Assembly (NCBI GenBank): GCA_035528905.1 | Contig: DATKXU010000075.1 | Location: forward strand, 1-30,718 | Source of the DNA: DATKXU01 sp035528905 | GTDB taxonomy: Bacteria; Armatimonadota; UBA5829; DTJY01 | Length of the DNA: 30,718 bases | Direction of reading: 5' to 3' | Program-made: the position numbers and the translations under genes | The notes under the pieces: generated by a model | The model's database searches: none | The model's input: only the letters and a program-made list of their open reading frames with translations | Told to the model about the DNA's origin: nothing | Part shown: positions 1 through 6,912 of the stretch, in pieces | How the letters are laid out: every line of letters starts with the position of its first letter | Position numbering within the stretch: the first letter of the stretch is position 1

Positions 1-96
1 AAACGGTTTTTGCCGCCTGCGTAAGTGTCGAACGAATCGTGCCGCAGGTCCAGGGCAGGATTCGCCTGCGCCTCGCCTGACCGCACACGATAGCGT

Positions 97-125
97 ATTC
101 TAACACAATTGCGGCGCGCCTTCAA
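97..125 (-). promoter_or_regulatory. Possible sigma-70 promoter firing leftwards out of the window
   Basis: On the minus strand a -35-like TTGAAG (120-125) and a -10-like TAGAAT (97-102) are separated by exactly 17 bases. No open reading frame starts between here and position 1, so it would serve a gene lying beyond the left edge. It is divergent from the small RNA units to its right. The call rests on motif and spacing only. Confidence 0.4.
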
Positions 126-256
126 GGTTGGGGACGGTGGCACATCGGCGCTTGGAGGTTGACAGGTCATGTGAGGCCGCACGGGGCAGGAAAAGGGTGA
201 GGGAATTGTTCCGAATCGCTGCGGCTAATTGGTCAAAATTTCAGCGATGATGTAAT

Positions 257-272
257 TGGCACGAATCTTGCA
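257..272 (+). promoter_or_regulatory. Sigma-54 (-24/-12) promoter, copy 1
   Basis: TGGCACG, four bases, then TTGCA matches the RpoN consensus at every conserved base, with GG (258-259) and GC (270-271) 12 bases apart. The expected start site is about 283. A 7-bp inverted repeat (ATCGCTG at 215-221, CAGCGAT at 242-248) and a GGAA-TTG-TTCC dyad (202-212) lie just upstream and could be activator sites. That role is inference. Confidence 0.82.
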
Positions 273-282
273 GGTAATTATG

Positions 283-352
283 CCTGGAACGTAACATCCT
301 TTTTCTCCTTCCTTCCATTGGCCCGCCGAAGCCTTCGGCGGGCCGTTCTTTT
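283..352 (+). ncRNA. Predicted sigma-54-driven small RNA 1 (about 70 nt)
   Basis: The interval runs from the start site predicted by the sigma-54 promoter to the end of an intrinsic terminator, with no protein gene between. It contains a CU-rich, probably unpaired stretch (298-316) including CTCCTTCCTT at 305-314, which resembles the anti-Shine-Dalgarno end of 16S rRNA. The same ten bases sit at the matching place in the second unit (489-498), between an equally good sigma-54 promoter and a different hairpin. The family is not one I recognise. An ATG-plus-three-codons-stop string overlaps the start site (280-294) and could be a leaderless mini-ORF, but that is weak. Alternative reading: a leader attenuated by its terminator, although no gene follows on this strand. 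Confidence 0.62.
320..352 (+). terminator. Intrinsic terminator of small RNA 1
   Basis: An 11-bp perfect stem (320-330 with 334-344) with a 3-nt loop is followed by a T-rich run (GTTCTTTT). The minus strand lacks a T tract after the hairpin, so it works rightwards only. Confidence 0.8.
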
Positions 353-444
353 GCATTCGGGACAGCGGAGAATTACGACAGTTGGTTGGCAGTTGCGGGG
401 AATCGTTATGAAATGCTCTCGCAGAGCGACTGGGGTGCGCTCAC

Positions 445-460
445 TGGCACAAATCTTGCA
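445..460 (+). promoter_or_regulatory. Sigma-54 (-24/-12) promoter, copy 2
   Basis: TGGCACA, the same AATC spacer as copy 1, then TTGCA. The GG/GC spacing is the canonical 12 bases and the predicted start is about 471. It lies 188 bases downstream of copy 1, beyond the first terminator. A 15-base upstream element at 398-412 matches 201-215 of copy 1 at 12 positions, but sits about 9 bases closer to the promoter. Confidence 0.8.
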
Positions 461-470
461 CCATAAGATG

Positions 471-538
471 TCCGAGCAGTAGTTTTTTCTCCTTCCTTAC
501 TCCATGCCTGCCGTTCAGCAACGGCAGGCTCTTTTTTT
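471..538 (+). ncRNA. Predicted sigma-54-driven small RNA 2 (about 68 nt)
   Basis: The unit has the same architecture as small RNA 1: sigma-54 promoter, about 30 nt, a T-rich run leading into CTCCTTCCTT (489-498), then an intrinsic terminator. The hairpin stem differs in sequence from that of unit 1, while promoter and CU tract are kept, which suggests selection on the tract. No protein gene lies between here and the convergent gene ending at 623. The RNA is predicted, not demonstrated. Confidence 0.62.
506..538 (+). terminator. Intrinsic terminator of small RNA 2
   Basis: A 10-bp perfect stem (506-515 with 520-529) with a 4-nt loop is followed by TC and seven Ts. It works rightwards. The stretch 539-622 up to the convergent gene shows nothing further. 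Confidence 0.85.
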
Positions 539-622
539 GACCGCCCTTTGCACTCTGCAGCGATCAACAGCTCTGTAGAAGGATTTCTCCGCGGAGGCTG
601 AGCGCGATCCGGTCCGCCGCGA

Positions 623-1798
623 CTAGTTGGACATCTTGATGCAGACGGTTCCGCCAACGGCTTTCAGGGCGATCGTCGCCTTCCCATCGCCCAGTTGAAG
701 TGTCATGTGGTCCAAGGCCAATACCTCCGCCGCAACGCCGGTGAGGTTCTCGATCTTTCCCGAAAGAGCTGACACGTCCAGCTTCGCAGATGCGTCTTTG
801 GGCAGCAACACAGTCAAGTCGCCGCCTGTCACTTCCGCCTCAAGACTGCCTCCTTGGACCTGAGAGAGCGTTATCGAAACCTTAGCGCCGACCGCCTTCA
901 CGGAGTGCGTGCCGGAGACTAGCGGGAAGGATTCGAGCGTCGTGGGTGCACCGGTAGCGATAACGCTCAGCCTGGCGACCCTGTTTCCCGGCCCGGATGC
1001 CGCCTTGAGCGCGAGTGAGCCCTCGGTGATTTCGAGCACGATGGGCATTGCCCCCGAGAGGATAATCTCGTTCACGATAACTCTGGGTGTAAGCTCGAGG
1101 AACAGAAGCTCACCCGCCCTTATGAGCCTTCCGGCGTCACCGGCCAGGGGCGCAAGCCTGATTTCCGCAGTCTTCTGATCGAGTATTTGAGCTTTGATCG
1201 CGGAGCCGGTAGCCCTGAGATACAGCTTCTCCGAAGGCGGCACGGATATGGGCTGGCCGACCGGTATCTTTGACGCGCTCTGGATGGCACGCATCGCCCA
1301 TGGGAAGCTGGCAGACTGCGGCTGTGCGATCTTCGAAGGATCAATCCGGCCGCTAATGCGCACCATCGTCATCTCACGATCCTTCCCCTCGGGGCGATCA
1401 ACGTACATGATGAACAGGCCCAACTTGTCGTTCAGGAGAACCGCCAACATTCTATCGTTGTCGAATGACTGGACGACAGGCTTCCAATATTGCTTCGCGA
1501 TGGAAGGCTCGTAGAACTTGAAGATGTCCCGAGGGTTCCTGGCCGCATCAACGGCATAGGCGAGAAGATTGACCTGCTTTATCTCCAACAGGCCAAGCCG
1601 TGTACCGAACTCCTTTACGAGGTCGTCCAGGTACACGCTCGCCGGCAGGTTGATCTCCCCAACCAGCCTAGACCCAGGGAATTCGGGCAATCCCATCTCT
1701 TTGAGTAGGCCCGTTTGGGGTGGATCAGCGCCGGCGATGACGGCGGCGAGCAGCATTCCGACCAACGCTGCAATAGCGACAAACAGCCTCGCCCTCAT
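623..1798 (-). CDS. Exported protein with DUF4097/adhesin-like C-terminal region
   Basis: A 391-aa protein with an N-terminal signal peptide or anchor (hydrophobic residues about 4-23, ending near AGADPP) and no other membrane segment. The last ~120 residues are rich in short beta-strand patterns such as SGTHSVKAVGA and GGDLTVLLPKDASAKLDVS. These resemble the DUF4097 putative-adhesin fold often found next to anti-sigma factors. It is the third gene of the sigma/anti-sigma operon: its ATG overlaps the stop of the anti-sigma gene (ATGA), and the SD GGAGGGA lies 9 bases upstream. It may be a regulon output or a cell-envelope sensor. The function is not established. Confidence 0.75.
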   Translation of the reverse strand: MRARLFVAIAALVGMLLAAVIAGADPPQTGLLKEMGLPEFPGSRLVGEINLPASVYLDDLVKEFGTRLGLLEIKQVNLLAYAVDAARNPRDIFKFYEPSIAKQYWKPVVQSFDNDRMLAVLLNDKLGLFIMYVDRPEGKDREMTMVRISGRIDPSKIAQPQSASFPWAMRAIQSASKIPVGQPISVPPSEKLYLRATGSAIKAQILDQKTAEIRLAPLAGDAGRLIRAGELLFLELTPRVIVNEIILSGAMPIVLEITEGSLALKAASGPGNRVARLSVIATGAPTTLESFPLVSGTHSVKAVGAKVSITLSQVQGGSLEAEVTGGDLTVLLPKDASAKLDVSALSGKIENLTGVAAEVLALDHMTLQLGDGKATIALKAVGGTVCIKMSN

Positions 1799-2607
1799 GG
1801 TGTACTCCCTCCGTCAGAGTCTAGGGTATCATCAGCGGGCGCGGGAAACTCCGATACGATAAGGTCCACGGTCTTCTGCAAGGTTCCTCTCACCCGCTCG
1901 ATCATCTCATTCATTGCGAGCTCCGCCTCGCCCAGATTCTCGGTTAGCTGAGCTGCGACCGCACCTTGCGCAACTTCGGCCTCTGTGATCTCCGTGGCGA
2001 CCACCTTCTGGGGTTCGGCCATCCCGGCAGGACGCCGGGAAGCCAATCCTTCGGGGCGATCGCTATGCAAGGATGAATGAGTCCGCGGGTAACTCTGCTT
2101 GGCATAGTGTTTCTGCGCGGATTGCGCAGCAGCGCGAACCGTCTCGGAGGATGACGCTCCCGACGCAGCCGCTTTCTCCTGCTCCGCACGGGGCGTCTGC
2201 GCAACAGTTGACTTCTCGGTTGCAGCCGGTGACTTCACAACCTTGGTGGGCACAGGCGGCATGGCAACCGGGCGCACCAGAAGACCGTGCAGCAGAAATC
2301 CGACCATCACCAATGCCGTTGCAGCGCCGGCGGCCGCCGTGCCCAAAAGCCAACGAGCGGCCAACGGCTTCGCAGCCGGCTTCTCCTGCCGAAGCTGCAG
2401 CCTGCGCGCGAAACTATCCGGCAGCCGCTCTGAAGGTTCTTCGTCGGCCCAGACCGACATAGTGTCTCGCAACGCTGAGAACCGCGCTTTCTCCTCGGCA
2501 CATCCAGAGCAGGCCGACAGATGGCGCTCCAGCACAATCTGCTGGCGCCGAGATAGCTCTCCATCGAGCGACGCCGAAACGAGAATCCTAGCCTTCTTGC
2601 ACCTCAT
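1795..2607 (-). CDS. Zinc-finger anti-sigma factor, membrane anchored
   Basis: A 270-aa protein that would hold the adjacent ECF sigma factor inactive at the inner membrane. Residues 1-50 form a zf-HC2-type anti-sigma domain: an early Cys at residue 3, then HLSACSGC supplying the His-x3-Cys-x2-Cys ligands. One transmembrane segment follows at about 86-112. The remaining ~155 residues are an Ala/Pro/Ser/Thr-rich, low-complexity periplasmic part. The gene starts 23 bases after the sigma gene and overlaps the next gene by four bases, so the three are probably translationally coupled. The family call is secure from the motif and the context. The signal sensed is unknown. Confidence 0.85.
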   Translation of the reverse strand: MRCKKARILVSASLDGELSRRQQIVLERHLSACSGCAEEKARFSALRDTMSVWADEEPSERLPDSFARRLQLRQEKPAAKPLAARWLLGTAAAGAATALVMVGFLLHGLLVRPVAMPPVPTKVVKSPAATEKSTVAQTPRAEQEKAAASGASSSETVRAAAQSAQKHYAKQSYPRTHSSLHSDRPEGLASRRPAGMAEPQKVVATEITEAEVAQGAVAAQLTENLGEAELAMNEMIERVRGTLQKTVDLIVSEFPAPADDTLDSDGGSTP

Positions 2608-2630
2608 ACTCGATTCCCTTTACATCAACC

Positions 2631-3245
2631 TCAAACCGTTCCGTCCTCCGCGGCCAAATCCTTCAACTTGTCCCTCAGCCGCTGCCTTGCACGGAAGATC
2701 AGAACCTTCACGCTGCCGATAGGGCTGCCCAGGACCTCCGCGATCTCCCTGTACTCCAGGCCGTGGTACTCCCGAAGTACGATGGCCACCCGCTCCTTTT
2801 CCGGCAGAGACTCGATTGCGGATTCCAGCGCCGCCCTTACCTCCATGCGGATGAGATAGTCTTCTACCGGCGAGTCATCGGCGGCAGTCAGATCCGTGAG
2901 GTCGCCGGAATGGTTTTGCTCCAGATCAGGCAGAGGCGTCTCCGGACGCCTCGCCGTGTGACGCAGATAATCGCGGCATTGGTTTCCGGCGACGGAATAG
3001 AGCCAGGTGGTGAACTTCGCATCTGAGCCGCGGAAGCTCCTTCCGAAGCGGCACAGCTTCAGGAAGGTTTCCTGGACCAAGTCCTCCGCGGTCTCACGGC
3101 GCCCTACCATGCGGTAGAAGAAATTGAACAGTGGCTTCTGGAACCTTGCGAACAGCTCCTCCATCGCGCCGGAGTCGCCTGCTTGGAACCTGGCCATCAG
3201 TTCCTCGTTTGTCTCCCCTGCCCGATCTGCCGCCGTTTGCACCAT
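2631..3245 (-). CDS. ECF-subfamily RNA polymerase sigma factor
   Basis: A 204-aa sigma-70-family group IV factor. Region 2 is at about residues 22-92, with AEDLVQETFLKL and FTTWLYSVAGNQCRDYLR as the region 2.3/2.4 pattern. An acidic linker follows, then region 4 near 130-190 (LPEKERVAIVLREYHGLEYR and a helix-turn-helix, EIAEVLGSPIGSVKVLIFRAR). The reading frame is open for 38 more codons upstream, but that extension is not sigma-like, so I place the start at the ATG at 3245, beginning MVQTAADRAG. No strong SD is visible there. It is followed directly by its zinc-finger anti-sigma factor. Length and domain order are typical for the family. Confidence 0.92.
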   Translation of the reverse strand: MVQTAADRAGETNEELMARFQAGDSGAMEELFARFQKPLFNFFYRMVGRRETAEDLVQETFLKLCRFGRSFRGSDAKFTTWLYSVAGNQCRDYLRHTARRPETPLPDLEQNHSGDLTDLTAADDSPVEDYLIRMEVRAALESAIESLPEKERVAIVLREYHGLEYREIAEVLGSPIGSVKVLIFRARQRLRDKLKDLAAEDGTV

Positions 3246-3374
3246 TTGTGTATACGCCCGCGAGCACGAAAAGTTAACAAAGCGGCTTCGCGGTGCGAGC
3301 TGCCCATGCGCTCGCCTCTGGTATAGTTTACGGCATCGGGGCTGAGAAGTCCAGCACAAGGCACGTGGGCGATT

Positions 3375-3432
3375 CTGGATGGTGGATACTGGATGGTGGA
3401 TACTGGATACTGGATGCTGGATGCTGGATGCT
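3375..3432. repeat. Heptanucleotide tandem repeat (CTGGATG/CTGGATA type)
   Basis: Imperfect tandem copies of a 7-base unit (CTGGATG, CTGGATA, GTGGATA variants) fill the gap between the sigma factor start and the GGDEF/HD-GYP gene. The same repeat recurs at 9736-9787. The period is 7 and there are no spacers, so it is not a CRISPR. Confidence 0.85.
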
Positions 3433-3441
3433 CGTCCCGCC

Positions 3442-5316
3442 CTATGCTGCCTGCGGCACAGCCCGCTCTTCCGCCAGGATAGAGAGGAAGGCTTCCGCGA
3501 GGGCAGGATCGAATTGGGTACCCGCGCAGCGGCGGAGTTCAGCCCTGGCGTCTTCCTCCGTCCGAGATGGGCAGTGCGGGCGCTCGGTCATCATAGCGTG
3601 ATACGAATCTACCACCGCGATCACGCGCGCGATAAGCGGGATATCCTCGCCCTTCAGACCGCTCGGATAGCCGTGTCCATCCCACCACTCGTGATGGTAG
3701 AGAATGCCGGGCAGCATGGATTGAAACTCAGCGGACCGCTGGATGATCGCATAGCCGATCGCAGGATGGCTCCTTATGATGTCCAGCTCCTCTTCAGTGA
3801 GGGGCTCTCGCTTGTTGAGAATCGCATCCGAGATGCCGAGCTTGCCTATGTCGTGCAGCAGGCTGGCAATCCGCACGTCGTTCTGTTCCTTCTCCGACCA
3901 ACCAAGTTTTTGGGTCAGAGCAAGCGCGTGTACCAGAACAGCTTTGGAGAACCCTGGGTATCTCCGCCCCTTGGCGTCCACGGCAGCGGCCATCGCCTCT
4001 ATAGTACTCATATCCGTTGCCTGGAGGAGCAGATACAGTTTGTAGGGATCGGCATTCTTATCCGTCCGGCTGTCATTGTTGAACGCAGTGGCTCGGTTTC
4101 TGCCTATGGACTTCGACTGGTACATTGCGAGATCGGCAGCCACTATCAGGCCCTCTCTCTCGCTGCTGTTGATGGGATATTGTGCAACGCCGAGACTGAC
4201 GGTAACGGGTATGGTTTCACCATCCTGCCCGGTAAAGCGATGCTTTTCGACAGCGGCGCGGAGGTGCTCGGCGCAGACCATCGCGTTCCGAGCTTCGGTC
4301 TCCGGAAGTATCAGCGCAAATTCTTCTCCGCCATAGCGAGCGACGATGTCAATATCCCTCCTGACTTCACTCAGCAGAACCTCGCCTATCTCAGCGAGCA
4401 CCATGTCACCCACAGGGTGGCCGTGCGCGTCGTTCAACGTTTTGAAGTGATCAATATCCAGCATGATCATGGACAGGGGACGCCCATATCGCTCCGCCCG
4501 CCTGAGTTCCGAGCGCAGCCGCTCATGGAAATAGCGGTGATTGAACAGGCTGGTCAAGCTGTCGGTGTTCGCCCGCTCGATCAGCTTGTCCCGACTCTCC
4601 TTCACCGCCACAACCATCCTGTTGAACTCCTCCGCAAGATCGCGTATCTCGCCGCCGAAGGAAACCGGGACGCTGATGTCAAGGTCGCCTGTCTCGACGG
4701 ACTTAGTGGCGGCAATCAGCCGCTTCAAGGGATATGAGAAAGCTCGGCCCAGACAAGCCGATAGGAGAAGGCCAACCAGCGACGCGAGGGCAAAAGCGCA
4801 TATGAGCCTTGCCGCCATCTCCTTGATAGCGGCGTCTATCGAGCGCGAGCCGAACCTGATGGTGACTGTGCCGCGCTCGTCCGGCCCGACCATGGCCCGG
4901 ATCCGTATCCTCTTGAACTCCTGCTCCCCCGGCAGGCTGAGCAACCGCAGGAAGGCCCGCTGCCCGGACGCCTTTACATCAATGATGCGCCGGGACTTGT
5001 TCGGCGCGGATTCGCGCGTCTTCGCGAAAAGCACGCGTCCATTCGCGTCGGAAACGATGACTTGGGATATGTCGGGGTCCGCCGCCATGAACCTGGCGGC
5101 TACTTTCTTGTAGAGTTCCTGGTCCTGCTCCGCAGCGAGAAGCGTATACGTCTGGGAAAGCGCCTTCGATAAGCTCTGATACTTATCAATTTTCGCCTCA
5201 ATCAGCCCAGCTCGCTGCGCAGTCATCTGTACACGGCATACAGCCAGGAGCAATACAAAGAGCAAAGCGGAGATGAGGAAGCAAAGTCTGGATTCAAGGC
5301 TGCTGCGTCTTGTCAT
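3442..5316 (-). CDS. Membrane c-di-GMP enzyme: HAMP-GGDEF-HD-GYP
   Basis: A 624-aa inner-membrane signalling protein. A TM segment at about 12-28, an extracytoplasmic sensor region to ~170 and a second TM at ~171-193 precede HAMP (~195-245). The GGDEF domain (~250-410) has an intact active site (GGEEF near residue 328) and an RxxD inhibitory I-site (RDID) five residues before it, so it should make c-di-GMP under product inhibition. The C-terminal HD-GYP domain (~440-610) has HDIGK (~485) and HHEWWDGHGYP, and should degrade c-di-GMP. The usual first metal His (GHS) reads GFS near residue 455, which may weaken or alter that site. The SD AGGAGA stands about 10 bases before the ATG. It is monocistronic, with no cognate effector adjacent. 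Confidence 0.9.
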   Translation of the reverse strand: MTRRSSLESRLCFLISALLFVLLLAVCRVQMTAQRAGLIEAKIDKYQSLSKALSQTYTLLAAEQDQELYKKVAARFMAADPDISQVIVSDANGRVLFAKTRESAPNKSRRIIDVKASGQRAFLRLLSLPGEQEFKRIRIRAMVGPDERGTVTIRFGSRSIDAAIKEMAARLICAFALASLVGLLLSACLGRAFSYPLKRLIAATKSVETGDLDISVPVSFGGEIRDLAEEFNRMVVAVKESRDKLIERANTDSLTSLFNHRYFHERLRSELRRAERYGRPLSMIMLDIDHFKTLNDAHGHPVGDMVLAEIGEVLLSEVRRDIDIVARYGGEEFALILPETEARNAMVCAEHLRAAVEKHRFTGQDGETIPVTVSLGVAQYPINSSEREGLIVAADLAMYQSKSIGRNRATAFNNDSRTDKNADPYKLYLLLQATDMSTIEAMAAAVDAKGRRYPGFSKAVLVHALALTQKLGWSEKEQNDVRIASLLHDIGKLGISDAILNKREPLTEEELDIIRSHPAIGYAIIQRSAEFQSMLPGILYHHEWWDGHGYPSGLKGEDIPLIARVIAVVDSYHAMMTERPHCPSRTEEDARAELRRCAGTQFDPALAEAFLSILAEERAVPQAA

Positions 5317-5463
5317 ATATGTAAAACTCTCCTAGGTTCGATTCGGGCGGACGCGCGAAGGGCAGTGCCCGCAGAAAAATCCAATCGGTGTAATTATCGG
5401 CAGATCAGCGCGTTTCCACAAGATGCGCGACCTGCCTTACAACGGTCACCAGCAATGCCCGCC

Positions 5464-5492
5464 TTGCTTCCGTCCCCTCGGATGGGTATAAT
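5464..5492 (+). promoter_or_regulatory. Sigma-70 promoter for the RidA/isomerase operon
   Basis: TTGCTT (5464-5469), 17 bases, then a perfect TATAAT (5487-5492), with a leader of about 45 nt to the RidA start. The rest of the 230-bp gap to the divergent GGDEF/HD-GYP gene shows nothing else I can support. Confidence 0.75.
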
Positions 5493-5546
5493 TGTGCCCG
5501 TTGGAGCTGGCACGTTCAAAGAGAATCTGTTGGTGGAGGACTCGAA

Positions 5547-5930
5547 ATGAAAGAACCGATCCGCACTGAAAGGGCGCCGGCAGCGATCGGGCCTTACTCG
5601 CAGGCGGTAAAGGCCGGCGGATTTCTCTTCATCTCAGGGCAAATCCCGCTCGATCCCGCTGCGGGTGAGGTCGTGCAGGGCGAAGCGGCAGTCCAGGCAG
5701 ACCGCGCGCTGCGGAACATACGCGGCATCCTGGATGACTCAGGCGCGACTCTCGAGGATGTGGTAAAGACGACGGTATTCCTCACGGATATGAACGATTT
5801 CGCCGCCGTGAACGAGGTCTACGGCCGGTATTTCGCCACAGAGCCGCCGGCCCGGACGACGATACAGGTCTCGCGCCTGCCGAAAGACGTGCGAGTCGAG
5901 ATCGAGGCGATCGCCCGGCTCGAAGACTAG
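5547..5930 (+). CDS. RidA family reactive intermediate deaminase
   Basis: A 127-aa protein of the YjgF/YER057c/UK114 (RidA) family, which hydrolyses reactive enamine/imine products of PLP-dependent dehydratases such as 2-aminoacrylate. Visible signatures are GPYSQAVKAGGFLFISGQIP near the start and the C-terminal PARTTIQVSRLP...VEIEAIA, whose Arg is the substrate carboxylate ligand in RidA proteins. Length is typical. The SD GGAGG stands about 8 bases before the ATG. It is the first gene after a strong promoter and is followed 19 bases later by the isomerase-like gene, so the two are co-transcribed. The cytoplasmic housekeeping role is inferred from the family. Confidence 0.93.
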   Translation: MKEPIRTERAPAAIGPYSQAVKAGGFLFISGQIPLDPAAGEVVQGEAAVQADRALRNIRGILDDSGATLEDVVKTTVFLTDMNDFAAVNEVYGRYFATEPPARTTIQVSRLPKDVRVEIEAIARLED

Positions 5931-5949
5931 CGCCAGGGAGGATCTGAGC

Positions 5950-6714
5950 ATGTCCAAGTCGCAAATCGCCGCACAGTTGTACACGCTGCGAGACTTCACC
6001 AAGACTCCGGCGGACATCGCCGGGACGATGAAGCGGGTCCGGGAGATCGGCTACGAGGCCGTCCAGCTATCCGCGCTCGGGCCGATCGAGCCGGCCGAGC
6101 TGAAAGGGATCACCGACGGCGAGGGCCTGACCATCTGCGCGACGCACACCAGCTTCGAGCGAATGCGGGATGATCCGGAGGGCGTCATCGAGGAGCACCG
6201 CGTCTACGGGTGCAGACATGTGGCAATCGGCGCGATGCCGGGCGACTACCGCAGCGCCGAGGGCTTCCACAAGCTCGCCAGGGAAGCATCCCAGGTCGCG
6301 AAGAAGCTCGCGGCGGGCGGCCTGACGTTCAGCTACCACAACCACAGCTTCGAGTTCGAGAGATTCGGCGACAAGGTCGGCCTGGAAATCCTGCGCACCG
6401 AGAGCGATCCCAGGCACTTCAACCTCGAGATTGACACCTACTGGGTTCAGCACGGCGGCGGCGACCCGGCGGACTGGATTCGGAAGTGCAAGGGCCGCAT
6501 CCCCCTGCTCCATCTCAAGGACATGGCCCTCAAGGATGGGCGGCAGATCATGGCCGAGGTCGGCGAGGGCAACCTCAACTGGCCCGCGATCCTGCAGGCG
6601 GCCGAGGAATCCGGCGTCGAATGGTATCTCGTAGAGCAGGACACCTGCCGGCGCGACCCGTTCGAGAGCCTGGCGATGAGTCTGCGCAATCTGAGGGCGA
6701 TGGGGATACGGTAG
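5950..6714 (+). CDS. Sugar phosphate isomerase/epimerase (xylose isomerase-like TIM barrel)
   Basis: A 254-aa cytoplasmic protein of the AP-endonuclease-2/xylose isomerase-like family, which includes IolE/IolI and many sugar epimerases. It starts AQLYTLRDF and has the YHNHSFEFE motif of the family. Probable metal ligands are a Glu/Asp in NLEIDTYW, His in LLHLKDM and Glu in WYLVEQD. GEVGEGNLNW-like residues close the active site. It has an SD (GGGAGG) and 19 bases separate it from RidA. Substrate cannot be told from sequence. The nearby sialidase, MFS permease and secreted CBM-like proteins make a role in carbohydrate use plausible. Confidence 0.85.
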   Translation: MSKSQIAAQLYTLRDFTKTPADIAGTMKRVREIGYEAVQLSALGPIEPAELKGITDGEGLTICATHTSFERMRDDPEGVIEEHRVYGCRHVAIGAMPGDYRSAEGFHKLAREASQVAKKLAAGGLTFSYHNHSFEFERFGDKVGLEILRTESDPRHFNLEIDTYWVQHGGGDPADWIRKCKGRIPLLHLKDMALKDGRQIMAEVGEGNLNWPAILQAAEESGVEWYLVEQDTCRRDPFESLAMSLRNLRAMGIR

Positions 6715-6751
6715 CAGCCGGCGGCCGGCCCATTTCCAGCCCATTTATCGC

Positions 6752-6832
6752 GTAGGGGCGAGGTCACCTCGCCCCTACCATCATGTATCAAACCGATTCC
6801 ATTGTAGGGGCAGGTCTGAGACCTGCCCCTAC
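6752..6832. repeat. Two GTAGGGGC palindromes (dispersed intergenic repeat)
   Basis: Perfect palindromic hairpins at 6752-6778 (13-bp arms around one base) and 6804-6832 (13-bp arms, loop TGA) share the GTAGGGGC...GCCCCTAC ends. A third, more complex element with the same ends lies at 28454-28512. They sit just after the isomerase gene and before its terminator. Confidence 0.85.
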
Positions 6833-6855
6833 CGACATCGGCCGCCGGACGCATG

Positions 6856-6889
6856 AAAAAAGCGGCCCGCCTGAGGCGGACCGCTTTTT
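6856..6889. terminator. Bidirectional intrinsic terminator
   Basis: A GC-rich hairpin (arms of about 10 bp, one mismatch, loop TGAG) is flanked by six As on the left and five Ts on the right. It can end both the RidA/isomerase transcript and the convergent PEP-CTERM transcript. Confidence 0.85.
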
Positions 6890-6912
6890 GAGCGATCTAC
6901 ACTGATGGAAGC

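Noticed and set aside
135..155. Additional sigma-54-like site (TGGCAC...TTGG)
   Set aside because: The spacing between the two halves is three bases too long and the GC of the -12 element is missing.
280..484. Conserved 4-codon mini-ORFs at the start of both predicted small RNAs
   Set aside because: ATG is exactly 8 bases after TTGCA in both and a stop follows three codons later, but the ATG overlaps or precedes the predicted +1 and there is no SD. It is likely a relic of common ancestry.
3246..3285. Autoregulatory ECF promoter directly before the sigma factor gene
   Set aside because: An AAC-type -35 and CGTA-type -10 can be picked out, but the spacing is short and the start site would fall at the ATG. 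Too weak without the genome-wide motif.
3375..3432. Possible CRISPR array
   Set aside because: The period is 7 bases with no spacers, so it is a simple tandem repeat.
3379..4737. 452-aa reading frame antisense to the GGDEF/HD-GYP gene
   Set aside because: It lies entirely opposite a gene with intact domains, starts in a heptamer repeat and has no recognisable domain, a common effect in GC-rich DNA.
5506..5525. Third sigma-54 promoter (TGGCACG before RidA)
   Set aside because: The -24 half is present, but there is no TTGC at the -12 position. A good sigma-70 promoter lies just upstream.
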